A stretch of DNA of 64,000 nucleotides from the NCBI RefSeq assembly GCF_019457905.1, contig NZ_JAHZSV010000010.1, positions 62,001-126,000 on the forward strand, read 5' to 3'. Source of the DNA: Flagellimonas abyssi. GTDB lineage: Bacteria; Bacteroidota; Bacteroidia; Flavobacteriales; Flavobacteriaceae. How positions within the stretch are numbered: the first letter of the stretch is position 1; the number at the start of each line of letters is the position of its first letter. Of this stretch, positions 15,705-24,205 are shown piece after piece. The notes under the pieces are model-generated. The model searched no databases and was not told the DNA's origin. It saw only the letters and a program-made list of their open reading frames with translations. Both the position numbers and the translations under genes were made by a program.

Positions 15705-17122
15705 AAATACTGTTGACAGGAGCCAATGGCTACATCGGGATGCGTTTGCTTCCCCAACTTTTGGATATGGGACACAACGTAGTTTGTGCCGTTCGTGATG
15801 AAAAACGATTATCGGTAGATGCCAAAACGCGCTCCAAAATCGACATCGTGGAAATTGATTTTTTGGACAATCCGGATAAACAGAAAGTTCCCGCAGATAT
15901 TGATGCCGCATACTACCTGATACATTCCATGACCTCTTCCGTCACAGATTTTGATGAAAAGGAAGCGCAAGCAGCTAAAAACTTCAATATCATTTTAGAG
16001 CGGACCGAATGCAAGCAAGTAATCTATCTTAGCGGTATTGTCAACGACAAAGAACTGTCCAAGCACCTCAGCTCACGAAAAAATGTGGAAGAAATCCTCT
16101 ATAAAGGCCCTTTTGACCTTACCGTGCTCCGTGCCGGGATCATTGTAGGTTCTGGCAGTTCCTCTTTTGAAATCATACGCGATCTCTGCGAAAAACTGCC
16201 CGTGATGATCACGCCAAAGTGGGTGCTTACCAAAACACAGCCCATTGCCATTCGGGATGTGATCCAATTCCTGACCCAAGTCTTGGGCAACACAGAAACC
16301 TACGACCAATCTTTTGATATTGGCGGGCCCGATATTCTTACCTATAAGGATATGCTCCACGGCTACGCCAAAGTCCGTGGTTTTAAAAATTGGATTTTCA
16401 CGGTTCCCGTGATGACCCCCAAACTGTCGTCCTATTGGCTCTATTTTGTTACCTCCACCTCCTACAAACTGGCAATGAACTTGGTGGACAGCATGAAGAT
16501 GGAAGTCATAGCCGAAGACAATCGCCTGCAGGAGATGTTGGGCATTGAAACCCACACCTACGAAGAGGCCATAGACCTGGCCTTCAAAAAAATTGAACAG
16601 AACCTCGTGATCAGCAGTTGGAAAGACAGCATTGCCAGTGGACAAATCCAAGAAGACCTCGAAAACTACATCCAGGTACCCAAATATGGTGTGCTCAGGG
16701 ACAAAAAATCCATCAAAATAAAGGATGAAGACGCTGTTTTGGAAAATGTTTGGAGGATTGGTGGACAAAACGGCTGGTATTACGGCAATTGGTTGTGGAA
16801 AGTCCGTGGCCTTATGGACAAAATGGTCGGCGGTCCGGGGCTCCGTCGCGGACGAACACACCCGACCCGGCTTTTCCCGGGAGATGCATTGGACTTTTGG
16901 CGCGTGCTCTTGGCGGACAAAAAGAACAAACGCCTGCTTCTCTTTGCCGAAATGCGAACTCCCGGAGAGGCTTGGCTCGAGTTTAAAATTGAGGATGGTG
17001 TGCTGTATCAAACCGCAACCTTCCGTCCGAAGGGATTGTTGGGGCGTCTATACTGGTATTCGGTCCTTCCTTTTCACCTATTTATTTTTCGGAATATGAT
17101 CCGGAATATAGCGAGAGTGTAA
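15701..17122 (+). CDS. SDR-family NAD(P)-binding oxidoreductase fused to DUF2867
   Basis: A two-domain protein of 473 residues. The N-terminal half is an atypical short-chain dehydrogenase: GANGYIG at 7-13 is the dinucleotide-binding motif, YLIHSMTSS, VIYLSGIV and LRAGIIVGSGSSS follow as in NmrA/complex-I-NDUFA9-like members. The C-terminal ~150 residues match the DUF2867 pattern: WRIGGQNGWYYGNWLWKVRG, GGPGLRRGRTHP, GEAWLEFKIEDG and a final hydrophobic stretch LYWYSVLPFHLFIF that may touch the membrane. Substrate unknown. Start overlaps the preceding stop by ATGA. Confidence 0.88.
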   Translation: MKILLTGANGYIGMRLLPQLLDMGHNVVCAVRDEKRLSVDAKTRSKIDIVEIDFLDNPDKQKVPADIDAAYYLIHSMTSSVTDFDEKEAQAAKNFNIILERTECKQVIYLSGIVNDKELSKHLSSRKNVEEILYKGPFDLTVLRAGIIVGSGSSSFEIIRDLCEKLPVMITPKWVLTKTQPIAIRDVIQFLTQVLGNTETYDQSFDIGGPDILTYKDMLHGYAKVRGFKNWIFTVPVMTPKLSSYWLYFVTSTSYKLAMNLVDSMKMEVIAEDNRLQEMLGIETHTYEEAIDLAFKKIEQNLVISSWKDSIASGQIQEDLENYIQVPKYGVLRDKKSIKIKDEDAVLENVWRIGGQNGWYYGNWLWKVRGLMDKMVGGPGLRRGRTHPTRLFPGDALDFWRVLLADKKNKRLLLFAEMRTPGEAWLEFKIEDGVLYQTATFRPKGLLGRLYWYSVLPFHLFIFRNMIRNIARV

Positions 17123-17193
17123 ATACTTAAAGCAAAAACCTCTGTCACATCGATTGCCCACCTATGGCAGGAAGGAGTTTAGCATTTCGCAGC

Positions 17194-17305
17194 GTCATTT
17201 CGAAATGAGTCCTGATAGCCATCGGGACGATTGAGAAATCTAGGCCCTTCTTAGATTTCTCGCCTGTCCCCTTCGACTTTGCTCAGGGTGAAATCTCGAA
17301 ATGAC
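17194..17305. repeat. MITE/REP-like palindromic element, 112 bases
   Basis: The ends are inverted repeats GTCATTTCGA (17194-17203) and TCGAAATGAC (17296-17305). Inside, GAGAAATCTA (17233-17242) pairs with TAGATTTCTC (17252-17261) around a 9-base loop, and a CTTCGACTttGCTCAGGG box precedes the right end. No coding potential. It fills most of the 348-base gap between the SDR gene and the next CDS; a related, left-truncated copy is at 19320-19377. Confidence 0.7.
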
Positions 17306-17470
17306 AATCACCCTAACCCCTAACTCTTGCGCTGTTAAATTACTATTAACCTGTATCGGTCATTCCATATTTCTTCGCACATTGTCACAAAATTGTTCCA
17401 AGCTCGTCTAAACAGCAGACAACCTTTCCTCACAAAAAGGCGTCTTAACTATGAAACCATACAAGTAATC

Positions 17471-18982
17471 ATGTTCGTAAAACAGTCCGTATTCCTCACC
17501 TTTTCCTCTTTTTTGATGGCATTTCCCTTGTGCGCCCAGACCATCAGTTCCCGATTGGTGGATGCCAAGACCCAAAAAGGAATTCCGTATGCCACGATTC
17601 AATATGGAGAGGGCCAAGGCGTAATCACGAATGAAGAGGGCCGCTTCAGTTTTGTGCTGGAAGAGGGCACCATCCTCCCCGACTCCATTTTTGTGACCTC
17701 AATGGGCTATGAGAAAAAAGGTTTCACACTGGAACAAATTAAGGACAGCTTGGTGGTATTGAATGCAAAGGCCATTGAGCTCAGCGGCGTTTATGTGTTC
17801 GACAAGGAACTGGAAGTGGACGACATCATCGATAAAATGAAAGAAAACATTCCCCAGAATGTGAACAAAGCTCCCATAAAACAACGCTTTTTCCTAAGGA
17901 AGGCGGAACTGGCCAATATGCACAAAGTAAATTTTGGGTTCGAAAAATCATCCATAAAAGAGCTGAACAAGGAGTTGATGGACAGTATTGCCCGGTCCAT
18001 TCCCAAAAATGCATCGCACTACACCGAAAGTTTTGGCGACCTCTACAAAAACAACACCGATTACAAACTCAACATTATAAAAGCGGCCGACCTTTACGAT
18101 AAACGCGATGTGAGTTCTTTTGAGGAACTGGCGGAACATATGGAGGACATCTTCACAAAAAACGTAAAGCCAGGCTCCTACCTAAAAATAAAATCAGGGA
18201 TTTTTAGTGAAAAAATACAGGTGGATTCCATTTTGGACACCATGGACGATGAACGAATGGACCAAGCCAAAAAACTGAAAGCCCAAGTAAAAAAGGACAG
18301 TATTTCTGGACTTACGGATAGCCAGCGTTGGCAGTTCAAGGAACTTTTGAGCCAACTCTACTATAAGGAAGACACCAAACTGGACTTTGTGGACAAAACC
18401 AGTCGTTACGAGTTTAAACTGGCCGGCTATTCCGATATTGGCGATGCAGGGGTCTATGTGGTCGACTTTTGGCCCAAACGGGGCAGCGCGGATTTTAAGG
18501 GACGTCTATACATCAACATCGAAGACTTTGCTGTAATGCGACTAGACTTTACCAACACCCAACGCCTGCGGAACTTTAGACTTTTGGGCATTACCTATCG
18601 GGAAACGGTGTACAAGGGCACCATGCGTTTTGCCAAATTGTCCAACGGCAAGTACGACCTACAGTTTATGGAATTGGCCGATGGTAAATTCTTTGGGGTG
18701 GACCGACCGTTAAAGGTGGTGGAAAAGAACAAACACGTTAAAGGCCGCCGCAAGCAGAACGAACTAAAACTGAACATTGACTTCCAGATGCATTTAACCT
18801 CCAAATGGGAGTTGGTGGTCTTCAACCAAGATGGCATTGCCGAAAACGAGTTCAAGTCCTTTAAAGAGGATAAAACGGTGAGGGCCACCTATATGCCTCG
18901 GTACGACGCGGAGTTTTGGAAAGGCTATACCATTATGGAGCCCAACCAGGCCATTCGCGGGTTTACGGTTGAGGAAGAATAG
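17471..18982 (+). CDS. exported CarboxypepD_reg-like domain protein
   Basis: Counting from ATG at 17471 the product is 503 residues: signal peptide 1-23 (cleavage at LCA-QT), then a CarboxypepD_reg-like beta-sandwich (about 25-100: SSRLVDAKTQKGIPYATI, GVITNEEGRFSFVLEEG, DSIFVTSMGY). The remainder is a mixed domain ending with beta strands typical of flavobacterial envelope proteins (VYVVDFWPKRGSADFKGRLY, AVMRLDFTNTQRL). A TTG further upstream (17393) would give a longer product without a proper signal peptide and is rejected. Likely periplasmic or surface-located; function unknown. Confidence 0.85.
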   Translation: MFVKQSVFLTFSSFLMAFPLCAQTISSRLVDAKTQKGIPYATIQYGEGQGVITNEEGRFSFVLEEGTILPDSIFVTSMGYEKKGFTLEQIKDSLVVLNAKAIELSGVYVFDKELEVDDIIDKMKENIPQNVNKAPIKQRFFLRKAELANMHKVNFGFEKSSIKELNKELMDSIARSIPKNASHYTESFGDLYKNNTDYKLNIIKAADLYDKRDVSSFEELAEHMEDIFTKNVKPGSYLKIKSGIFSEKIQVDSILDTMDDERMDQAKKLKAQVKKDSISGLTDSQRWQFKELLSQLYYKEDTKLDFVDKTSRYEFKLAGYSDIGDAGVYVVDFWPKRGSADFKGRLYINIEDFAVMRLDFTNTQRLRNFRLLGITYRETVYKGTMRFAKLSNGKYDLQFMELADGKFFGVDRPLKVVEKNKHVKGRRKQNELKLNIDFQMHLTSKWELVVFNQDGIAENEFKSFKEDKTVRATYMPRYDAEFWKGYTIMEPNQAIRGFTVEEE

Positions 18983-19116
18983 ATTTCAGATATCAGACGT
19001 CAGATTTTAGATTACAGAGGTCGGATAAGGGGACTTCCAAGGCTTGATGGCAACTTGCCATTTATGGCATTAAACCATTTTTCAAAATAGTGTTTCTTGC
19101 TTACCTAAAGGTAAAA

Positions 19117-19302
19117 ATGGGTAAAGAAGAAATTTTATTGCAATGGATTGAAGACTGGTACGGTTCTCCTGAAGAATTGGCCAAAGTTCTGGACTTGGCG
19201 CTGGAAATGCTTTTTTATTTGGAAGAAGATACGTTTGACCGCAAAGAAGTGCAACAGGTGGTTGCTGCGCTTCGAGGGATTGTGGTTGGGTTGAGAAAAT
19301 GA
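19117..19302 (+). CDS. possible small protein, 61 residues
   Basis: Short ATG frame encoding an acidic, mostly helical peptide (EEILLQWIEDWYG, ELAKVLDLALEMLFYLEED, KEVQQVVAALRGIVVGLRK). Composition and helix periodicity look protein-like, and the rest of the 416-base gap carries only repeat sequence. A GTG at 19090 would add nine residues. No family recognised; could be spurious. Confidence 0.4.
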   Translation: MGKEEILLQWIEDWYGSPEELAKVLDLALEMLFYLEEDTFDRKEVQQVVAALRGIVVGLRK

Positions 19303-19319
19303 AATGCAAAGCAGCGATG

Positions 19320-19377
19320 GAGAAATCTCAACTTTCCTTAGATTTCTCACACTCCTTTCAATCGGCTCGAAATGACA
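19320..19377. repeat. second copy of the palindromic element, left end truncated
   Basis: GAGAAATCT (19320-19328) pairs with AGATTTCTC (19340-19348), and TCGAAATGACA (19367-19377) forms the right end. The matching left end is absent. It sits just downstream of the small ORF and before the convergent Pr6Pr gene. Confidence 0.65.
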
Positions 19378-19397
19378 AATTAATCATTGTGAATTGT

Positions 19398-20015
19398 TCA
19401 CTGTCTGGGCTGAAGTAGTTTTCCCAGAAAGAAAAGAGCTGTCATAATCAGTAGCATCAGCAAAAATACCAAAGCAACATTCAACAGCGTTGTTCCCAAA
19501 CCAAGTTCTGTCACATTAAAAAATGGATAGGGATAAAACCCGGAAAAATGTCCACGAACCATCATAAAAACCGAATACCCTAAAGGGTATAGCAACCACT
19601 TGAAGAGTTGTTTCCCACTAACTACAGTCCTAGCACAGAACATGAGCCAATACACATACATAAATACCGGGATTATGGTGTGCAACAATTCGTCCAACAC
19701 CATTTGTAGACCTGTTGGGTTCCCAATATCACGCAATAACAATTGGTACACCAAGCCCACAACCACCATAAAAACAGTAAATGCCATGGGTGTTGCTTTT
19801 TGATGAAAAAGCGTCAATCGTTTTTGGTCCGCCCCAAAGACCCTGGTCGTAAAAAAAAGGGCAACCAACGTATTGGTATGAATGGTAAAATAGCTGATAA
19901 AACGCATCAGGTTTTCCCCTAGGCCGGCCTCTCTATTTTGGAGCATCAGATAGAGTTGGGCGAGTACGGCAAACCATCCTGCACACATCCCTAAAATCTC
20001 AAAATTTCTGCGCAT
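19398..20015 (-). CDS. Pr6Pr-family integral membrane protein
   Basis: A 205-residue protein with about six transmembrane helices (roughly 10-27, 38-56, 75-94, 108-127, 140-155 and 172-197). The FISYFTIHTNTLVALFF stretch near 40 and the HTIIPVFMYVYWLMF segment near 112-126, each with a membrane-embedded His, are what I expect for the Pr6Pr / AIG1-FAR17a-like family. Human members AIG1 and ADTRP are Thr/His FAHFA hydrolases, so a lipid hydrolase role is possible here, but this is an extrapolation. Confidence 0.75.
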   Translation of the reverse strand: MRRNFEILGMCAGWFAVLAQLYLMLQNREAGLGENLMRFISYFTIHTNTLVALFFTTRVFGADQKRLTLFHQKATPMAFTVFMVVVGLVYQLLLRDIGNPTGLQMVLDELLHTIIPVFMYVYWLMFCARTVVSGKQLFKWLLYPLGYSVFMMVRGHFSGFYPYPFFNVTELGLGTTLLNVALVFLLMLLIMTALFFLGKLLQPRQ

Positions 20016-20076
20016 ATGCTACTTAATTCTATTCTCAATTGGGCAAGTACGCCCTTAAATTCCCTGAACGGGACAA

Positions 20077-21012
20077 TTAGGCTTTTGGCAAAAATACTTC
20101 GGCCATCATACAACGGGCGCTGCCACCACCACAGGTCTCAATGGTATCCAGCGGACTGTGTATTATAAAGCAATGTTTCTCAATGGCCGTGATTTGTTCT
20201 TGGGTCAGACTATTGTATGCTTGGGTGCTCATCACCATAAAACGTTTATCGTTGGCACCGATTACCTGGAGCATGTTTCCCGCAAAGTGGCACATTTGTT
20301 CCTCTGTAATGCGTATGACTTCCTTGCCGTCCATTTTAATATGGTCCACCACGTTTTTCCGTTCCTTTTTATCATCGATGGAATCCAAACAAATGACTGC
20401 AAAGGTTTCCGCCATGGCCATCATCACATTGGTATGGTAAATCGGCAATCGCTCACCTTCCACCGTTTGATTGGCATGGAAGATTACGGGAAAGCAATCA
20501 AAATCCTCGCAGAATTCTATAAACAGGTCTTCGTGCGCGCGTTCGGAGAGCGCACAATATGCTTTTTGATTTACCCTATCCAATAAAATACTGCCGGTTC
20601 CTTCCAAAAACACCTCTTCCTCTTCTGCGGCCGTGTAATCCATAAAATTATTGATCATAAAACCATTGTCTTCCAAAAGTTCAAAAATATCCTCTCTGCG
20701 CTCCTTTCTTCGGTTTTCGGCGAACATGGGATATACGCACACGGTTCCATTGTCGTGAAAAGAGACCCAGTTATTCGGAAATATGGAATCGGGTGTATCG
20801 CGCTCCATGTTGTCGCTTATGGTGATCACGTTGACACCATGTTCCCGAAGCACCTTTACAAATTGGTCGAATTCCTCTTGTGCCTTTTTATTGATTTCAG
20901 CATTTTTAAGATGCGGGTCTTCCTGAAAATAATTGTTGACCGCGGTCTGTTCGTTCATCCTAAAGTTAACGGGGCGCACCATAAGAATGGTACCGGTAAT
21001 CTGATTTTTCAA
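20077..21012 (-). CDS. ctlX: citrulline ureidase-like hydrolase CtlX
   Basis: Guanidino-group-modifying superfamily enzyme; CtlX is described as hydrolysing citrulline to ornithine, CO2 and ammonia. Signatures: MVRPVNFRMNEQT near 11-23, FPNNWVSFHDNGT, EGTGSILLDR, a catalytic His in LPIYHTNVMMAM and the nucleophile Cys301 in GGGSARCMMAEVF. The 311-residue frame opens with a TTG at 21012; no in-frame ATG lies upstream, and the family usually has residues before MVRPVNF, so TTG is favoured over ATG at 20982. It follows a deiminase-family gene by 51 bases on the same strand. Confidence 0.85.
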   Translation of the reverse strand: MKNQITGTILMVRPVNFRMNEQTAVNNYFQEDPHLKNAEINKKAQEEFDQFVKVLREHGVNVITISDNMERDTPDSIFPNNWVSFHDNGTVCVYPMFAENRRKERREDIFELLEDNGFMINNFMDYTAAEEEEVFLEGTGSILLDRVNQKAYCALSERAHEDLFIEFCEDFDCFPVIFHANQTVEGERLPIYHTNVMMAMAETFAVICLDSIDDKKERKNVVDHIKMDGKEVIRITEEQMCHFAGNMLQVIGANDKRFMVMSTQAYNSLTQEQITAIEKHCFIIHSPLDTIETCGGGSARCMMAEVFLPKA

Positions 21013-21063
21013 TACTTTGACTGTTTTGGTATACCTGTGGCAGCAGGAAACGGGGTTATAAAC

Positions 21064-21978
21064 TTATGCTCTTATCAAAGGCATGGTGCTGCATCGCAAC
21101 AGGCCTTCTTGTTTGGCTATTTCGGCATAGGGGATTTCCTCAACGGTAAATCCCTGGTCACGTAGCCAATTGTTCAATCGTGTAAAGTTCCTTTCCGAAA
21201 CTACAACTTCGGGAGATATCGAGAATACATTGCTGAACATTTGGTACATTTCTTCCTTATCGATTTCAAAGATATTCTCCGGTCCGAAGAAATCCACCAA
21301 ATATTGGTATTCCTCTTCCACAAGAAATCCATTTTTGTGCAAGATAGCCTTATCCTTTCCCACAGGTTGAAAACAGCAATCCAAGTGCAGTGCATTTTCC
21401 CTAGGGTCGGTATTCGATTTTCTCAGTTCAAAGGACTTCACGGTTTTATGGGGGAACATGTCTTGGATAAACTCTACCGCTTCAATATTGGTCCTAGCGG
21501 TTATATAGCTGGAATAATCGCTCCCGGTATAGGTTCCGATAAAAATGTGATCGTTCCAAGGCATTACATCGCCACCCTCTATATGAACTTCTTCAGGCGG
21601 CCTAATAATACAGTTGGGATCTATGTTTTCCAATACTTCATGGATTGCTTCGAACTCTCTTTCGCGGTCTGGCAAAATATTGGCGTGAAACAACTTATCC
21701 TCGATCACAAAAGCAATATCGCGGGCGAATATCTGGTTACAATCCTCCAAAACTTCGGGTCGGTAAACCTTTACTCCATATTTATGAAATACATGGGCAA
21801 AGGCATCCATTTCTTTGATCATATCCGCCTCCTTGGGATACGTACCTGCCTTAATGTATTCGATGGATTTGGGGTCGTAGGCCTCCTCAATGGTCGGAAC
21901 TGGCCCACAACTTTCTGCAGTTCCCAAAATGACTGCTTTTAAAGGGCTGGTCTCATCAACAACGTTCAAATCTATCAT
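21064..21978 (-). CDS. arginine deiminase / dimethylargininase family protein
   Basis: A 304-residue penteinase-fold hydrolase or amidinotransferase. FARDIAFVIED, the HIEGGDVMPWNDH motif, the catalytic His in NALHLDCCF and the nucleophile Cys296 in LLRCSTMPLIR are all present. Substrate cannot be read with certainty: arginine or methylarginine to citrulline is the most likely, because the next gene is a citrulline ureidase (CtlX). ATG at 21978 is chosen; an upstream GTG (22023) would add 15 residues not typical of the family. Confidence 0.82.
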   Translation of the reverse strand: MIDLNVVDETSPLKAVILGTAESCGPVPTIEEAYDPKSIEYIKAGTYPKEADMIKEMDAFAHVFHKYGVKVYRPEVLEDCNQIFARDIAFVIEDKLFHANILPDREREFEAIHEVLENIDPNCIIRPPEEVHIEGGDVMPWNDHIFIGTYTGSDYSSYITARTNIEAVEFIQDMFPHKTVKSFELRKSNTDPRENALHLDCCFQPVGKDKAILHKNGFLVEEEYQYLVDFFGPENIFEIDKEEMYQMFSNVFSISPEVVVSERNFTRLNNWLRDQGFTVEEIPYAEIAKQEGLLRCSTMPLIRA

Positions 21979-22262
21979 ACTAGGGTTATTTGTCTCCGAA
22001 AATATCGCAGATATGATCAACACAGAAAATCCTAAAATTTCTATGGCAAATCTAGTGTTTTAGTTGAATTTTATTGCTCGCTAAAATGAGAAAATCCTCC
22101 AACTTTTCAATGCCTTACCCTCTAGAACTACAATTTACGGGTTTAAAAACGGGCTAATTTTTATCATATCCTCAAAATACTGTTCAAATCCTCAAAAACT
22201 GACATATATCAGATACTTAAAATGTTTTTATTACTACTTTTGTTTTGAGATTTTTCTTACTC

Positions 22263-22733
22263 ATGAAAAAACTAATACTCACATCCACTCTACTGGCAAC
22301 TTTAGCAGTTGTATTTGGAGGCATGAATGCTTTCCAAAACAAAGATCGTTTTAGCTTTATTTCCAAAACTGGGACTCCTGCTAATCCTGAACCAATCCAT
22401 ATGGCAAAATACAATGATTGTATTACCCAAGAAGACTTGCCCAAGAGACATTTTCTGTTTACCCACCAGATAACTCATCAGCATTTAGAGCCTGAATACA
22501 GTAAAGTAAACGAATCGGCGAGAAAATATGGTATGTTATTGGACTCTACCTTACAGAGCATGAGTACTGTGGATGCGCATGACTTTATTCACAAGACTTT
22601 TCAAGATGCAAAAAGTGAAGCATCCAAAGAGGACATTTCCGAAATGCAAAGGCATTACCAGTTTGAAATAATGCGAATGTGCCTAGATAAGGACAAGCAT
22701 TTAAACCAAAATACAATAGGTCGCATTCTATAG
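22263..22733 (+). CDS. hypothetical exported protein
   Basis: A 156-residue protein opening with MKKLILTSTLLATLAVVFGG, a hydrophobic leader that could be a signal peptide (possible cleavage near MNA-FQ) or an anchor. The rest is hydrophilic and predicted helical, with many His, Met and Lys residues and two Cys. No recognised family. A TACTTTTG (-7 type) element lies at 22235-22242, about 21 bases before the start, without a visible -33. It ends with a shared bidirectional terminator facing gltA. Confidence 0.65.
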   Translation: MKKLILTSTLLATLAVVFGGMNAFQNKDRFSFISKTGTPANPEPIHMAKYNDCITQEDLPKRHFLFTHQITHQHLEPEYSKVNESARKYGMLLDSTLQSMSTVDAHDFIHKTFQDAKSEASKEDISEMQRHYQFEIMRMCLDKDKHLNQNTIGRIL

Positions 22734-22753
22734 TTAGTTAATCCGTCCCATTG

Positions 22754-22780
22754 AAAAAGGGGCGATATCGCCCCTTTTTT
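22754..22780. terminator. bidirectional intrinsic terminator
   Basis: Perfect palindrome GGGGCGATATCGCCCC (22759-22774) flanked by A5 on the left and T6 on the right, so it works on both strands. It separates the convergent hypothetical gene and gltA. Confidence 0.9.
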
Positions 22781-22801
22781 ATTTTCTCAATGTTCCAAAT
22801 C

Positions 22802-24085
22802 TTATCTTTTTTCCAAAGGAACAAAGCTTCTATGGTTTTCACCGATGTAAACCTGTCTTGGTCTACCTATCGGTTCTTTTCTCAATCTCATTTCTCTCCA
22901 TTGTGCAATCCATCCGGGCAATCTACCCAATGCAAACATTACAGTGAACATTTCTGTTGGAATACCCAACGCACGATAGATAATCCCTGAATAGAAATCC
23001 ACGTTAGGGTACAGTTTTCTATCCACAAAATAGCTGTCCTCCAAGGCTTCTTTCTCAAGACCTTTGGCAATGTCCAAAATAGGGTCTTCTATTCCTAAGT
23101 TGCCCAACACCTCGTCTGCCGACTTTTTAATGATCTTGGCTCTTGGGTCAAAGTTTTTATATACCCTGTGCCCAAAGCCCATTAACCTGAAAGGATCGTC
23201 CTTGTCCTTGGCCTTGGCCATGTATTTTTTGGTATCACCTCCATCAGCCTCAATAGCTTCCAACATCTCCAGAACGGCTTGGTTGGCCCCTCCGTGCAAT
23301 GGACCCCATAGTGCAGATATACCTGCGGAAAGTGAAGCAAAAAGACCGGCATGGGACGAGCCCACAATTCTTACCGTAGATGTAGAACAGTTTTGTTCGT
23401 GATCTGCGTGCAAAATCAACAACTTGTCCAAAGCATCTATGGCTATTGGATCTCTTTTATATTCTTGATTCGGTCTTTTGAACATCATTTTATGGATGTT
23501 CTCCACATAACCCAAAGTATCATCCCCATAATCCAATGGAAGACCTTTTTTCTTGCGTAGTGTCCATGCGACCAAAACCGGGAACTTTGCCAAAATACGA
23601 ACAATGGAGTTGTACATGGCGGACTCGGATGACACATCAACGCATGATGGGTTAAATGCAACAAGTGCACTTGTCAACGAAGATAGCACGCCCATTGGGT
23701 GGGCAGATTTAGGAAAGCCATCCAAAATTTTCTTCATTTCCTCGTCCACTTGGGATTCCTCTTTAATGTCACTATGGAACTTTTCAAGCTGTTCTTTGTT
23801 TGGCAATTCGCCAAAAATCAGAAGATAGGCTACTTCCAAAAAGTCAGCTTTCTCGGCAAGATCTTCAATGGAGTATCCTCGATATCTCAAAATACCTTTC
23901 TCTCCATCTAGGAACGTTATGGCACTTTCACAAGACCCCGTATTCTTATATCCCGGGTCGATCGTCACCATTCCTGTTGAGGCCCTTAAGGTTTTTATAT
24001 CAATGGCCAATTCATCTTCAGTACCTTTTATAACAGGGAATTCATATCTTTCTCCCCCATATTCGAGTATAGCTTTATCCGACAT
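22802..24085 (-). CDS. gltA: citrate synthase (type II)
   Basis: Condenses oxaloacetate and acetyl-CoA at the entry of the TCA cycle. The 427-residue product has the extra N-terminal beta domain of hexameric gram-negative enzymes (DPGYKNTGSCESAITFLDGE). Active-site blocks are clear: HADHEQNCSTSTVRIVGSSH, GPLHGGANQAVLEML, GFGHRVYKNFDPRA and the acid in PNVDFYSGIIY. It is on the minus strand behind the lone glycogen synthase gene, separated by 121 bases with no gene or terminator I can define. Confidence 0.97.
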   Translation of the reverse strand: MSDKAILEYGGERYEFPVIKGTEDELAIDIKTLRASTGMVTIDPGYKNTGSCESAITFLDGEKGILRYRGYSIEDLAEKADFLEVAYLLIFGELPNKEQLEKFHSDIKEESQVDEEMKKILDGFPKSAHPMGVLSSLTSALVAFNPSCVDVSSESAMYNSIVRILAKFPVLVAWTLRKKKGLPLDYGDDTLGYVENIHKMMFKRPNQEYKRDPIAIDALDKLLILHADHEQNCSTSTVRIVGSSHAGLFASLSAGISALWGPLHGGANQAVLEMLEAIEADGGDTKKYMAKAKDKDDPFRLMGFGHRVYKNFDPRAKIIKKSADEVLGNLGIEDPILDIAKGLEKEALEDSYFVDRKLYPNVDFYSGIIYRALGIPTEMFTVMFALGRLPGWIAQWREMRLRKEPIGRPRQVYIGENHRSFVPLEKR

Positions 24086-24205
24086 TTTATGTTTTAATAG
24101 ATTAGTAAAAATAGAATGCGAAAATTACGAAAAAGCATAGCCATTAACAATTTCCAGCCGCTATTTGTGTTGATATTAACGCTAAAATGATATATATAAA
24201 TTGGG

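Noticed and set aside
16073..17011. 312-codon frame on the minus strand opposite the SDR-DUF2867 gene
   Set aside because: Long only because of codon bias on the opposite strand; His/Phe-rich composition and no motif.
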